A DNA stretch of 64,000 nucleotides, taken from the NCBI RefSeq assembly GCF_000371925.1, contig NZ_AQVE01000001.1:124001-188000 (forward strand). The letters run 5' to 3'. The notes under the pieces are model-generated. The model saw nothing but the letters and a program-made list of their open reading frames with translations. It was not told the origin of the DNA and did not search any database. Position 1 is the stretch's first letter. Each line of letters opens with the position of its first letter. Source of the stretch: Thiolinea disciformis DSM 14473 (GTDB lineage: Bacteria; Pseudomonadota; Gammaproteobacteria; Thiotrichales; Thiotrichaceae). This document shows, in pieces, positions 56,030 to 64,000 of the stretch. Position numbers and translations under genes: made by a program.

Positions 56030-56374
56030 ATTGTACTCCTCCGGTGGGTGTTCAGTCTTATTGTGGTGCGAACGTCTATGATAGGAGCTTATGAAAAAAT
56101 AATCATGTAGCAAGTAGGGTTTTGTGTATTTCTTATAAGCTAAGAGCTTTGCCATTGTTCGTGGTTCAAGCTTGAATTAGCGTAGTTTACCAACCAGAGG
56201 CTCACATGGCATGATTAAACTTCGATTATGGTTAGAGATTATTTATTATACACAAGCTAATGGTCTTTAAATTGCACAGTTAGTAGCGTGTAGGTTGTCT
56301 AACAGATAATTAGCTCGTACTACGCGGTTAATTTGACATACAAATGTGTTTACACCTCAATCGATTAAAGAACT
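56030..56374. other. 345-base intergenic region, divergent
   Basis: Between maeB (minus) and the CMD gene (plus). AT-rich, no gene, tRNA or clear repeat seen. It should hold the promoters of both genes; I could not place one with confidence. Confidence 0.5.
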
Positions 56375-56761
56375 ATGGATAACCAACAGTTTTCTCAAGG
56401 ATTAAAAACCCGTACCGAAGTTATGGGGCGGACTTTTGTTGAGCGTGCTGTGCAAAACACCACGGATTTTAATGCACCACTGCAAGAGTGGATTAATGAG
56501 CACGCTTGGGGTTCGGTTTGGCAGCGTGAGGATCTGCCGCGCCAGACGCGTTCTTTAATTACCATTGCTATGCTGACCGCATTGAAATGCACCACAGAAT
56601 TAAAAGGGCATGTTCGCGGTGCTTTGAATAATGGTTGTAGCGTAGCAGAGATTCGTGAAGTCTTACTGCACTCAGCCGTTTATTGCGGTGTTCCAGCAAC
56701 TCAGGAGGCCTTTCGTGCAGCACAGGAGGTTATTCAAGAATGGCAAGCGCAACAACCCTAA
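56375..56761 (+). CDS. Carboxymuconolactone decarboxylase-family protein (PcaC-like)
   Basis: 128 residues, the size of single-domain CMD proteins. The text DLPRQTRSLITIAMLTALKC, the KGHVRGALNNG helix and AEIREVLLHSAVYCGVPA match PcaC (4-carboxymuconolactone decarboxylase). A lone KC with no CxxC argues against a redox AhpD. No aromatic degradation genes are near, so the substrate is unclear. Convergent with the sctL-like gene two bases away. Confidence 0.85.
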   Translation: MDNQQFSQGLKTRTEVMGRTFVERAVQNTTDFNAPLQEWINEHAWGSVWQREDLPRQTRSLITIAMLTALKCTTELKGHVRGALNNGCSVAEIREVLLHSAVYCGVPATQEAFRAAQEVIQEWQAQQP

Positions 56762-56763
56762 GC

Positions 56764-57420
56764 TTACTGAGTGGGCGCTGTGTTACGGTTTGAGGCGCCA
56801 TTGCCGTTAGGGACGACAGGGAACGCTTTCCGTAAAGAGCGAACTAAGGATTCAAGTTGCAAATCCACGCTGGCATGGATAATGCCTATGTCAGATTCGA
56901 TGACGCACTCATCTAGCTTGATCTGATTATCGGCTAAGACTTCAATATGGCTTATGTGTTGCTGCCAATCTTGTAATTGCTCAGCCACAATATCCCGCAT
57001 CTGTGGATGGACACGTAAGATTAATTTCTTACTGCCGCGCACCATTTCGACGCCACGACTAACGGTGCTGCGCACTAAAGTTTCATCATCAAAACTGCGC
57101 ACAATTTGTTGTACAGCTTCAATGACTACCTCTACTAAAGACTGTTCGACATCGCGTAAACTTTCGTGCATACGCAAACTGTATTCCAACAATTGTTCAA
57201 TTAATTGTTGATGAACTTGTTCCTTACCTTGCTGAATGCCACTTTGGATCGATTTGGCTAGTGTGGCTGTCGATTTGAGTTCACGCTCTTTTTCGCGTTG
57301 GGCGAGATTACGCATCAACTCTTCATAATGGACGATTTGGCGGTATTCGTTTGCTTTGATGACGGTTTTACCCGGTTCTAGCTGCGAATCTAGCGGTTTA
57401 ATCGAAACGAATTTGTCCAT
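56764..57420 (-). CDS. sctL: Type III secretion stator protein SctL (HrpE/YscL/FliH family)
   Basis: 218 residues. The N-terminal GKTVIKANEYRQIVHYEELM is the SctL/YscL signature, followed by a long charged coiled coil (about 40-110) and a C-terminal V1/F1-ATPase delta-like domain (LRVHPQMRDIVAEQ, IKLDECVIESDIGIIHASVD). SctL links the export ATPase SctN to the cytosolic sorting platform. A flagellar FliH is the alternative, but the gene before it looks like sctK, which flagella lack. No other secretion genes are in the window. Overlaps the sctK-like gene by 23 bases. Confidence 0.7.
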   Translation of the reverse strand: MDKFVSIKPLDSQLEPGKTVIKANEYRQIVHYEELMRNLAQREKERELKSTATLAKSIQSGIQQGKEQVHQQLIEQLLEYSLRMHESLRDVEQSLVEVVIEAVQQIVRSFDDETLVRSTVSRGVEMVRGSKKLILRVHPQMRDIVAEQLQDWQQHISHIEVLADNQIKLDECVIESDIGIIHASVDLQLESLVRSLRKAFPVVPNGNGASNRNTAPTQ

Positions 57421-58096
57421 TACTGTTGACCCCTATGCGAGTTTCTATTGCTATTTTTTGTATGAGGGCAGCACATTCTTTGTTTTGCCCTTTTAACTCA
57501 CGGCTTAAAGGCGCGACACGTTTCCACAAAACATACCATTCATGGGGTAGTTTTAACATCATGCGCTTACGTAAGGCAGGAGGATAGTCGCTTAATGCTT
57601 CTTGCAGGCATAACATACCCGCACCAATAACGCTACTACGCGCATCTAAAGCATCAGGCAACTCTAAGGTAAATACCAACTTGCCTAGCATCATTTTAGC
57701 GCGACGCTGCATAAATAAAAACAAATCACTGCCTAACTGGTCATGGATTTCCTGAACTTCTTCACGAACCACTACTTGGCGAACTTTGTTGTGATAAAAC
57801 ACAGCACCGGTATGGAGTACTAAATTCTCAAGATCTTTTCCAGACCACAAAGCCAAACGGGTTAAGGAGTTGGAGAAGTTAAAAAAGACTTGGTTTTCTA
57901 AACCAAAACGCTGCAAAAGATGGTTTACAACACGATCCGCACTACGATGACAACCAACCAGTTTCTTAATGAGCTGACCATCAGGCATTTGTTCAAACCA
58001 ACTGTCGTGCGTGTAGTGATCAGGGCGGAAATTGAATTCCCACGCTAATTGCGACAGTTTGTTTTTGCGTGCTGGGTCCGTTGCTTGAGTTTTCAT
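57398..58096 (-). CDS. sctK: Type III secretion sorting-platform protein SctK-like
   Basis: 232 residues, all helical. It precedes and overlaps the SctL-type gene, the order of sctK-sctL in Ysc-type systems. The N-terminal WEFNFRPDHYTHDSWF and the middle YHNKVRQVVVREEVQEIHD resemble SctK/YscK-type proteins, although the similarity is modest. SctK caps the cytosolic pods of the injectisome and binds SctQ. The rest of a type III system (sctN, Q, R, S, T, U, V, C, D, J) is not here. It could be a conserved remnant or serve a system encoded elsewhere. ATG at 58096 has no strong ribosome-binding site. Confidence 0.55.
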   Translation of the reverse strand: MKTQATDPARKNKLSQLAWEFNFRPDHYTHDSWFEQMPDGQLIKKLVGCHRSADRVVNHLLQRFGLENQVFFNFSNSLTRLALWSGKDLENLVLHTGAVFYHNKVRQVVVREEVQEIHDQLGSDLFLFMQRRAKMMLGKLVFTLELPDALDARSSVIGAGMLCLQEALSDYPPALRKRMMLKLPHEWYVLWKRVAPLSRELKGQNKECAALIQKIAIETRIGVNSNGQIRFD

Positions 58097-58274
58097 TGGT
58101 TGTCAGTATTTGTTGTAATGGCCTCAATTATTCTGCACACCAAGAAACTGAGCGAGTGGCATGATGATAGTCGGATGTATTCATACGTTATATGACCGCT
58201 TATGCCGTCTGTTAGGTATGATAGACCGTCTAATACAATGACTGTTTTTTGTGATTTGTGACAAGGAAATACCG

Positions 58275-58580
58275 ATGGACGAGAGTGGTTTATCTTTATC
58301 AACCCGCCTAAATTTGGAAACAGGGCGCATTAGTTGGAAGGAGTTACAACTATTTTTTGCAAAAGGGCAAGTAATTGAGATCGCCGGTCATTTGGATCTA
58401 GTGAATGTGGCGACGGCTTTTGCTCAAGATAATGCACAGCAGTGCCAAATCTGGTTAGAAAGCGGTGAGGTTTGTCGCGCCACAGATGATTCTGCACGTT
58501 TATGGGCGCAAAATGATTCACATTTGTGGGCCGTGGTGGTAGCACCTTGGGTTTTAGTTCAAAACCGTTTGGTACACTAA
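58275..58580 (+). CDS. DUF2288 protein
   Basis: 101 residues from ATG 58275, preceded by AAGGA; an upstream TTG is unlikely. RLNLETGRISWKELQLFFAKGQVI and the C-terminal LWAVVVAPWVLVQNR match PF10052-type DUF2288 proteins, which are short, cytosolic and of unknown function. It is divergent from sctK and convergent with acs. Confidence 0.85.
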   Translation: MDESGLSLSTRLNLETGRISWKELQLFFAKGQVIEIAGHLDLVNVATAFAQDNAQQCQIWLESGEVCRATDDSARLWAQNDSHLWAVVVAPWVLVQNRLVH

Positions 58581-58600
58581 TCGACATCGATGCCAATAGA

Positions 58601-58623
58601 AACGGCGAGACTGGCTCGCCGTT
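58601..58623. terminator. Terminator-like hairpin between the DUF2288 gene and acs
   Basis: AACGGCGAG (58601-58609) pairs with CTCGCCGTT (58615-58623), a perfect 9-bp stem with a 5-base loop, in the gap between convergent genes. The T tract is weak on both sides. Confidence 0.6.
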
Positions 58624-58640
58624 GATAATGCTGTTTAAGC

Positions 58641-60581
58641 TTAATGCTTAATCGTACCAGCCACTGTGATCAAATCAGTCACTACACCTGGATCCGCTAA
58701 GGTAGAAGTATCGCCCAAGCTATCCAGTTCATTGGCAGCAATCTTACGCAGAATACGACGCATAATCTTACCAGAACGTGTTTTCGGTAAACCGGGCGCC
58801 CACTGGATAATATTGATTTTCGCGATAGGGCCGATTTCTTTACGTACCAAATCAATCAATTCTTTTTCCAGTTCTGGTGTGCCTTCAACACCAGCCATCG
58901 GTGTTACATAAGCATAAATGCCTTGACCAGTTAGCTCATGTGGATAACCAACGACGGCTGCTTCTGCCACTTGTGGGTGTAACACTAACGCAGATTCGAT
59001 TTCCGCCGTACCTAAGCGGTGACCTGATACGTTCAATACGTCATCCACGCGGCCAGTGATCCAATAATATCCATCTTCATCGCGACGCGCACCGTCACCA
59101 GTGAAGTAATAGCCGGGGTACATGCTGAAGTAAGCTTCAACAAAACGGTCGTGGTTTTTGTACAAGGTACGCATCATGGAAGGCCATGGTGCTTTGATGC
59201 ACAAGTTACCTTCGGCTGGGCTTTCTTCGATTTCATTACCTTTGTCATCTAATAACACAGGTTGAACACCGAAGAATGGATTAGTCGCAGAACCTGGTTT
59301 TAGCGGTGTTGCACCGGGTAATGGAGTCAACATGTGCGCGCCAGTTTCAGTTTGCCACCAAGTGTCAACAATAGGGCAACGCTCTTTACCTACGACTTTG
59401 TAATACCATTCCCATGCTTCTGGATTGATTGGCTCGCCGACTGAACCCAAGAGGCGTAATTTGTCGAGTTTCGCTTTCTCAACAAATTTGTTACCAGCGC
59501 CCATTAACATACGAATTGCGGTCGGTGCGGTGTAGAAAATAGAGACATTGTGTTTGTCGCACACATCCCAGAAACGACCAGAATCGGGATAGGTGGGGAT
59601 ACCTTCAAACATTAAGGAGGTAGCGCCATTGGCTAATGGACCATAGACGATATAAGAGTGACCCGTTACCCAGCCTACGTCTGCGGTACACCAATAAACT
59701 TCACCATCTTTATAGTCAAAGACTAATTTGTGTGTCATGGCCGCTTGTAATAAGTAGCCACCTGTGGTGTGCAATACGCCTTTGGGTTTGCCGGTAGAGC
59801 CTGAAGTATAGAGAATGAATAAAGGATCATCCGCTTCCATCACTTCAGCAGGGCAGTCCGCAGAAGCTGTTGCCATCGCTTCATGATACCAAACGTCATG
59901 CGCATTCCATTTCACAGGATCGCCACCGCGTTGTACCACGATACAAGTATGTACCGTTGGGCATTGCTCGATAGCTTTGTCCGCATTGGTTTTCAATGGA
60001 ACTTTCTTACCACCGCGCATAGATTGGTCAGAAGTGATGACTATGCCACATTCTGCGTCTTGGATACGATCACGGAGAGCGTCAGGTGAGAAGCCACCGA
60101 ATACGATAGAGTGGATAGCACCGATGCGTGCGCACGCTAACATGGCAACCGCAGCTTCAGGAATCATCGGTAGGTAGATCGATACGCGATCCCCTTTTTT
60201 GACGCCACGACCTTTTAATACATTGGCGAATTTACAAACTTCTTCGTGTAATTCTTTATAAGTGATTTTGCGATCTTCGTTAGGACTATCGCCTTCCCAA
60301 ATAATCGCCACTTGATCGCCGCGTGTGGCTAAATGACGGTCTAGGCAGTTTTCAGCAACGTTAAGTTGACCGCCAGTAAACCAATTAATATGAATATTGT
60401 CAGTGAAACTCCAATCTAGAACCTTGTCCCATTTCTTGGTCCAAGTAAGATATTTTTCAGCTTGCTCAGCCCAGAAACCATCTGGATCGTTGAGTGAGCG
60501 CTCGTACATGGCTTGATATTGCTCAGCCGTGACATTCGCTTGTGCCGCGACCGCAGCAGGAACGGGATAAGTTTTAGACAT
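58641..60581 (-). CDS. acs: Acetyl-CoA synthetase
   Basis: 646 residues. Converts acetate, ATP and CoA to acetyl-CoA through acetyl-AMP. The AMP-binding motif [19 protein letters not shown] is complete, [10 protein letters not shown] is the acetate-pocket segment, and the C-terminal catalytic lysine, controlled by acetylation, is in [12 protein letters not shown] chose the ATG at 60581 ([11 protein letters not shown]) because GAGGAG lies upstream; the frame five codons longer has no such site. With maeB and phaC in the window it suits carbon storage and acetate use. Confidence 0.97.
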   Translation of the reverse strand: MSKTYPVPAAVAAQANVTAEQYQAMYERSLNDPDGFWAEQAEKYLTWTKKWDKVLDWSFTDNIHINWFTGGQLNVAENCLDRHLATRGDQVAIIWEGDSPNEDRKITYKELHEEVCKFANVLKGRGVKKGDRVSIYLPMIPEAAVAMLACARIGAIHSIVFGGFSPDALRDRIQDAECGIVITSDQSMRGGKKVPLKTNADKAIEQCPTVHTCIVVQRGGDPVKWNAHDVWYHEAMATASADCPAEVMEADDPLFILYTSGSTGKPKGVLHTTGGYLLQAAMTHKLVFDYKDGEVYWCTADVGWVTGHSYIVYGPLANGATSLMFEGIPTYPDSGRFWDVCDKHNVSIFYTAPTAIRMLMGAGNKFVEKAKLDKLRLLGSVGEPINPEAWEWYYKVVGKERCPIVDTWWQTETGAHMLTPLPGATPLKPGSATNPFFGVQPVLLDDKGNEIEESPAEGNLCIKAPWPSMMRTLYKNHDRFVEAYFSMYPGYYFTGDGARRDEDGYYWITGRVDDVLNVSGHRLGTAEIESALVLHPQVAEAAVVGYPHELTGQGIYAYVTPMAGVEGTPELEKELIDLVRKEIGPIAKINIIQWAPGLPKTRSGKIMRRILRKIAANELDSLGDTSTLADPGVVTDLITVAGTIKH

Positions 60582-60744
60582 AGGTTGACTCCTCACTAAC
60601 TAAAAATAGTTTCCTAACCTGTGTAACAGCAATAGTATTATTAGTCTTCTCGCTAGGCAGGCATATTTATACAATCACGACTAAAAGTCTAGTCAAAGCC
60701 CTTATAAAACGTGCAATTACCCCAAAATTGTCAACAATATTCCT

Positions 60745-61527
60745 TTAGTCCTGCTCAATCACATGACTATTCTCCAATCCGTCACGGATCAAAGGCTGCA
60801 TTGCAGTTAGTAGGCTTTTGAATAAATTAGGGTTTTCTTGTTCTTCACGGTGCAGTAGCTGTTTCATATGTTCCCGTTGTGTCGGCATATCAAAACAAGC
60901 GGGGCAATTTTCCATAATGACCGGCAAGCCAGCGGCTTTAGCAAAGTCCGCCGTTTGGCGTTCGCGCGCACGCACAAGCGGGCGAATTACACGCAAATCC
61001 CCTGCATCAATCCTGTAATGCGCCTTCATGGTTTTTAATTTGCCGCCATGAAAGGCTGACATTAAAAAGCTTTCGGCCAAATCATCTAAATGTTGGGCTA
61101 ATGCCAGCACGTTGTAGCCTTCATCACGCGCGGTTTTATACATCAAACCACGTTTCATACGTGAGCAAAACGCACAATAGGAATTATTATCCATATGTGT
61201 TTCTGCCAAGCTCATAATCGGTTCCCGCACATAGAAATAAGGCAAACCCAAGCTTTTCAAGTAAGGAATCAAAGGCGATGGATCAAAAGCACCTGATTGA
61301 GGATCAATCGTTACTGCTGCTAATTCAAACTTAATCGGGGCTTGGCGCTGGAAGTGGCGCAAAATATGGAGCAATGAGAGTGAGTCTTTTCCCCCCGATA
61401 ACCCCAATAAAATGCGGTCACCCGCACGAATCAAATCATAGTCGCCTATGGCTTTGCCAACGTTACGAATTAAGGATTTAGGTGGCGTAACCCAAGTCAC
61501 AGGTTCAAATTTTAATGCTGTATTCAT
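60745..61527 (-). CDS. ttcA: tRNA 2-thiocytidine synthetase TtcA
   Basis: 260 residues from ATG 61527; a TTG 20 codons upstream is less likely. Thiolates cytidine 32 of some tRNAs. The PP-loop motif LSGGKDSLSLL, the CAFCSRMKRG and ENCPACFDMP cysteine pairs that hold the [4Fe-4S] cluster, and the middle ALAQHLDDLAESFLM are all present. Compared with E. coli TtcA (311) it is shorter at the C-terminus. About 160 bases from acs. Confidence 0.94.
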   Translation of the reverse strand: MNTALKFEPVTWVTPPKSLIRNVGKAIGDYDLIRAGDRILLGLSGGKDSLSLLHILRHFQRQAPIKFELAAVTIDPQSGAFDPSPLIPYLKSLGLPYFYVREPIMSLAETHMDNNSYCAFCSRMKRGLMYKTARDEGYNVLALAQHLDDLAESFLMSAFHGGKLKTMKAHYRIDAGDLRVIRPLVRARERQTADFAKAAGLPVIMENCPACFDMPTQREHMKQLLHREEQENPNLFKSLLTAMQPLIRDGLENSHVIEQD

Positions 61528-61782
61528 ACAGGGAACATAACCGATTTTAGCTGGATGTGCTAGCTGCTCGCTTGGCTTGTTTTGCAATCATCACAAGCTT
61601 GTTAAAAAGTGCTTTAAATACAAAAAGATAATTTATTTATCGCAGCGATTATCCTATATAAACCACCTTGTATCCTAATTTGTGTGCTGGCAATGATGGC
61701 CTTTCTTCTAATCTAGTATGGGCTAACAACAATTTTAAGCTAAGGAAGGCCTAAGAAAATTAAAAATATCAGGAGAGATATT

Positions 61783-62544
61783 ATGCAAGTCAGGTCATAT
61801 TATAAAAGTTTTGAGCCACAAACATGGTCGAATACCAGTTACTCTGTGGTTCCTCGCTCAAGCTTAAATTACCTTCATGCCAGACAGCAAACTGACACTG
61901 TAGTAGAGCAAAGTTTGGGTTCTTTGAGCGACTTCAATTCTTTCGGTGGCTTAGGTGCTTTGGGCGGTCTTCGTTCGCTGGATTCTGTCGGTCGACTAGG
62001 TTCGTTCGGTGGTCTCGGTTCGCTGGGAGGGCTAAGTTCTTGGGGTAGCTTAGGTTCTCTGGATGCTTTCGGTGGACGAGGTGCTTGGGGTGGTCTGGGC
62101 TATGGTAACTACGGACGCTACGGTAATTTGGGTAGCCTAGGCTATGGTGGTTATGGTCGCTATGGTAGTACTGGTTATCGTCCTTATATCTACGATAACT
62201 ATGGCGCTGCGGGTTATCGTTGGCCCTCTAATTCACTCATGCGTCCGCTATGGCAGAATTTAGCTTATACCAGCTCCTTAGAGCGTGGTTTAGGACCGAA
62301 ATTGCCTTTGTCCCGCTCTGAGTTAGGAGCTGTTAGCGATGCCTTAGCAGATAGTCGTGGTTTGTATGGAATGCCCAACCCTCGGGTGGTTGATGTGTTT
62401 GACACCGACTTATCACGCAATGTATCAGCGGGTGATATTGCTAGAACTAGCGGCACCGATGGCTTATGCGCTACGGGTTCATCCCTACGTTTCGTGGTGT
62501 TAAATCAAGACGTAGTCGACCAAGCCTACGACACCTTGCGCTAG
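61783..62544 (+). CDS. Unrecognised Gly/Leu/Ser/Tyr-rich protein
   Basis: 253 residues, preceded by a strong Shine-Dalgarno AGGAGAG. There is no signal peptide. Residues 45-105 are made of degenerate Gly-Gly-Leu-Gly-Ser-Leu units (GGLGALGGLRSL, GGLGSLGGLSSWGSLGSL), residues 100-135 of Gly-Tyr-Gly units (GYGNYGRYGNLGSLGYGGY). The C-terminal half (about 150-253) is normal in composition with LPLSRSELGAVSDAL and RFVVLNQDVVDQAYDTL, a pattern like a folded domain. The family is unrecognised. The repeat resembles that of structural or phase-separating proteins. Followed by a good terminator, it is a single gene. Confidence 0.65.
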   Translation: MQVRSYYKSFEPQTWSNTSYSVVPRSSLNYLHARQQTDTVVEQSLGSLSDFNSFGGLGALGGLRSLDSVGRLGSFGGLGSLGGLSSWGSLGSLDAFGGRGAWGGLGYGNYGRYGNLGSLGYGGYGRYGSTGYRPYIYDNYGAAGYRWPSNSLMRPLWQNLAYTSSLERGLGPKLPLSRSELGAVSDALADSRGLYGMPNPRVVDVFDTDLSRNVSAGDIARTSGTDGLCATGSSLRFVVLNQDVVDQAYDTLR

Positions 62545-62564
62545 TAAGGTTGTGGATTAAACGA

Positions 62565-62597
62565 TAGGGTATATACATTGATATACCCTATTTTTTG
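62565..62597 (+). terminator. Rho-independent terminator after the Gly-rich gene
   Basis: TAGGGTATAT (62565-62574) pairs with ATATACCCTA (62581-62590), a perfect 10-bp stem with a 6-base loop, followed by a run of T (62591-62597). It lies between the Gly-rich gene and the convergent ABC transporter gene. Confidence 0.8.
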
Positions 62598-62607
62598 CTC
62601 ATAATAT

Positions 62608-64000
62608 TTAGGTCGATTCCTCACCTAATTGTAATTCCCACATTTGTTTATACAGGCCTTCTTTAGCCAGTAATTCGCTATGGGTGCCTTGCTCTACGAC
62701 TTTTCCTGCATTCATGACAACAATCTGATCCGCATCGACTACGGTGGATAAACGGTGCGCGATAATAAGGCTGGTATGCTGACCTGCCACTTCTTGTAAA
62801 GTTTGTTGAATGGCTTGCTCGGTTCCTGAGTCTAATGAAGAAGTGGCTTCATCGAAGATCAAAATCGGTGGATTTTTAATAATCGCACGAGCAATGGCTA
62901 CACGCTGCTTTTCACCGCCGGATAATTTCAATCCGCGCTCCCCCACCATGGTATTCCAACCGTCTGGCAAAGACTCAATGAAATCACGAATATGCGCCAT
63001 CTCCGCAGCGCGCTCTAAATCCGCGTGAGTGGCATCGGGATTGCCGTATTGCAGGTTATAACGTAGCGTATCATTGAACAGCACGGTATCCTGTGGCACT
63101 ATGCCAATAGCGCGACGCAAGCTGGCTTGGGTGACCTCGCGAATGTCTTGTCCATCAATCAAAATCCTTCCACCCGTGACCTCGTAGAAGCGATAGAGCA
63201 AACGCGGTAAGGTCGACTTTCCAGCGCCACTATGACCTACTACAGCGACCGTTTTACCAGCGGGCACGGTAAAGCTGACATCAAATAAAATTTGGCGTTC
63301 AGGCGTGTAGGCAAAATTAACGTTTTCAAAGCAGATATTGGCTTGTTTAACGACCAATCCCTTAGCATCAGGCTTATCTTGAATTTCTTGGGGCGTTTCT
63401 AAGAGGCGAAATACCATATCCATGTCAGCGAGCGTATATTTTAATTGGCGATAGATAATTCCCAGCATCCCGAGCGGCATAAAAAGCTGAAGCATAAACG
63501 CATTCACCATGACCAAGTCGCCAAGGCTCATTTGTTTTTGTACAACTTGTTGGGCGGCGAAAAACATAATAATCGTCACACCCACACCGATAATTGCGGA
63601 CTGGCCGAAGTTTAGTAGTGACATGGAAGTCTGGCTTTTCACCGCCATCTCTTCCCATTTCTCCAAAGTTTCGTTATAGCGTTTTAATTCTATTTGCTCG
63701 CTATTAAAATACTTGACGGTTTCATAATTGATTAAACTATCAATCGACTGATTGCTGGAAGAAGAGTCTAGACGGTTCATTTCGTGGCGGAAGTCCATAC
63801 GCCACTCGGTAATTTTAAAAGTGAAAATCACATAAATCGCAACGGTGGAGAAAGTTACAATCGCGAAAATGGGCGTGTAATTTTTAAGTAAAATAAAAGC
63901 GACTAGGGCAAATTCGACAGCAATAGGAATAATGCTAAAAACTAAATAATTGATCAGTGTGCTGACGGAAGAAGTACCGCGTTCAATATCACGCGCAATA
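62608..64000 (-). CDS. Atm1/HMT1-type ABC exporter (partial, N-terminus beyond the window)
   Basis: At least 464 residues, still open at base 64000. The visible part begins within the membrane domain (IARDIERGTSSVSTLINYL, the ABC-B7/Atm1 marker) with hydrophobic helices, then SLINYETVKYFNSE, typical of the Atm1 group that exports a glutathione-linked compound for Fe-S and metal handling. The ATPase has Walker A GHSGAGKSTLPRLLYRF, the signature LSGGEKQRVAIARAI, Walker B ILIFDEATSSLD and the H-loop IIAHRLSTV. The Thr-Leu-Pro after the P-loop is unusual (usually TLx with a non-Pro residue). A putative metal or glutathione-conjugate exporter; the exact substrate is unknown. Confidence 0.88.
   Translation of the reverse strand, partial: IARDIERGTSSVSTLINYLVFSIIPIAVEFALVAFILLKNYTPIFAIVTFSTVAIYVIFTFKITEWRMDFRHEMNRLDSSSSNQSIDSLINYETVKYFNSEQIELKRYNETLEKWEEMAVKSQTSMSLLNFGQSAIIGVGVTIIMFFAAQQVVQKQMSLGDLVMVNAFMLQLFMPLGMLGIIYRQLKYTLADMDMVFRLLETPQEIQDKPDAKGLVVKQANICFENVNFAYTPERQILFDVSFTVPAGKTVAVVGHSGAGKSTLPRLLYRFYEVTGGRILIDGQDIREVTQASLRRAIGIVPQDTVLFNDTLRYNLQYGNPDATHADLERAAEMAHIRDFIESLPDGWNTMVGERGLKLSGGEKQRVAIARAIIKNPPILIFDEATSSLDSGTEQAIQQTLQEVAGQHTSLIIAHRLSTVVDADQIVVMNAGKVVEQGTHSELLAKEGLYKQMWELQLGEEST

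Overview
The window looks like a chromosomal segment around the replication origin of a gammaproteobacterium with mid-40s % GC (estimated by eye). The rpmH-rnpA-yidC-mnmE block, divergent from dnaA-dnaN-recF-gyrB, fixes the position near oriC. A DabA-type inorganic-carbon uptake operon, a class I PHA synthase, FimV-like and type III secretion-like proteins and gammaproteobacterial housekeeping genes (prlC, speA, maeB, uup, ycgL) together suggest a sulfur-oxidising autotroph of the Thiotrichales (Thiothrix-like). That placement is inference from gene content; no rRNA gene is present to confirm it.

Layout. 1-1.4 kb: the end of a KefC-type K+ efflux protein and a DedA membrane protein. 1.4-3.9 kb: an accessory-looking stretch with a 16-bp operator-like inverted repeat, a leader with two hairpins and a terminator, and two unrecognised membrane-protein genes. 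4.1-10.3 kb: a short FimV-like protein, trpF with a chalcone-isomerase-fold partner, a protoglobin, msrB, a DegS-like protease and a phytase-like lipoprotein. 10.4-19.8 kb: a five-gene minus-strand operon (NuoM-like, DabA, DabB, two more NuoM/N-like subunits), probably an enlarged energy-coupled CO2/bicarbonate uptake system. 19.9-24.4 kb: an M1-like peptidase, a ChaN-PDZ protein, a CAP-domain lipoprotein and a YcbL-like hydrolase.

24.4-37 kb is the origin region. mnmE, yidC, rnpA and rpmH read leftward; dnaA, dnaN, recF, gyrB, prlC and a small secreted protein read rightward. oriC most likely lies between dnaA and dnaN, where six DnaA boxes and an AT-rich stretch sit. Several ParB parS-like 16-mers are scattered across 17.8-50.4 kb, the best just after gyrB. 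37-49.4 kb holds a secreted beta-domain repeat protein, a gamma-carbonic anhydrase, ycgL, an Sm-like membrane protein, speA, phaC with a thioesterase, an orphan STAND-like fragment, uup, rnd and hisBH.

49.4-64 kb holds a DUF1840 protein, a ThiO-like oxidase, a repeat-containing secreted protein, lemA with a GIDE/EF-hand membrane partner, two AhpD/CMD-fold proteins, maeB, an orphan sctK-sctL pair of the type III secretion sorting platform, a DUF2288 protein, acs, ttcA, an unrecognised glycine-rich protein and the start-truncated gene of an Atm1-type ABC exporter. No tRNA, rRNA, CRISPR array, transposase or integrase was seen.

Functionally, the dab operon and gamma-CA would supply inorganic carbon, phaC, maeB and acs handle carbon storage and acetyl-CoA/C4 metabolism, and the central block runs replication initiation and membrane protein insertion. 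The most unusual elements are the enlarged dab operon with one subunit that has lost its channel residues, the orphan sctKL pair, the operator/leader at 1.67-1.9 kb and the unrecognised secreted or low-complexity proteins.
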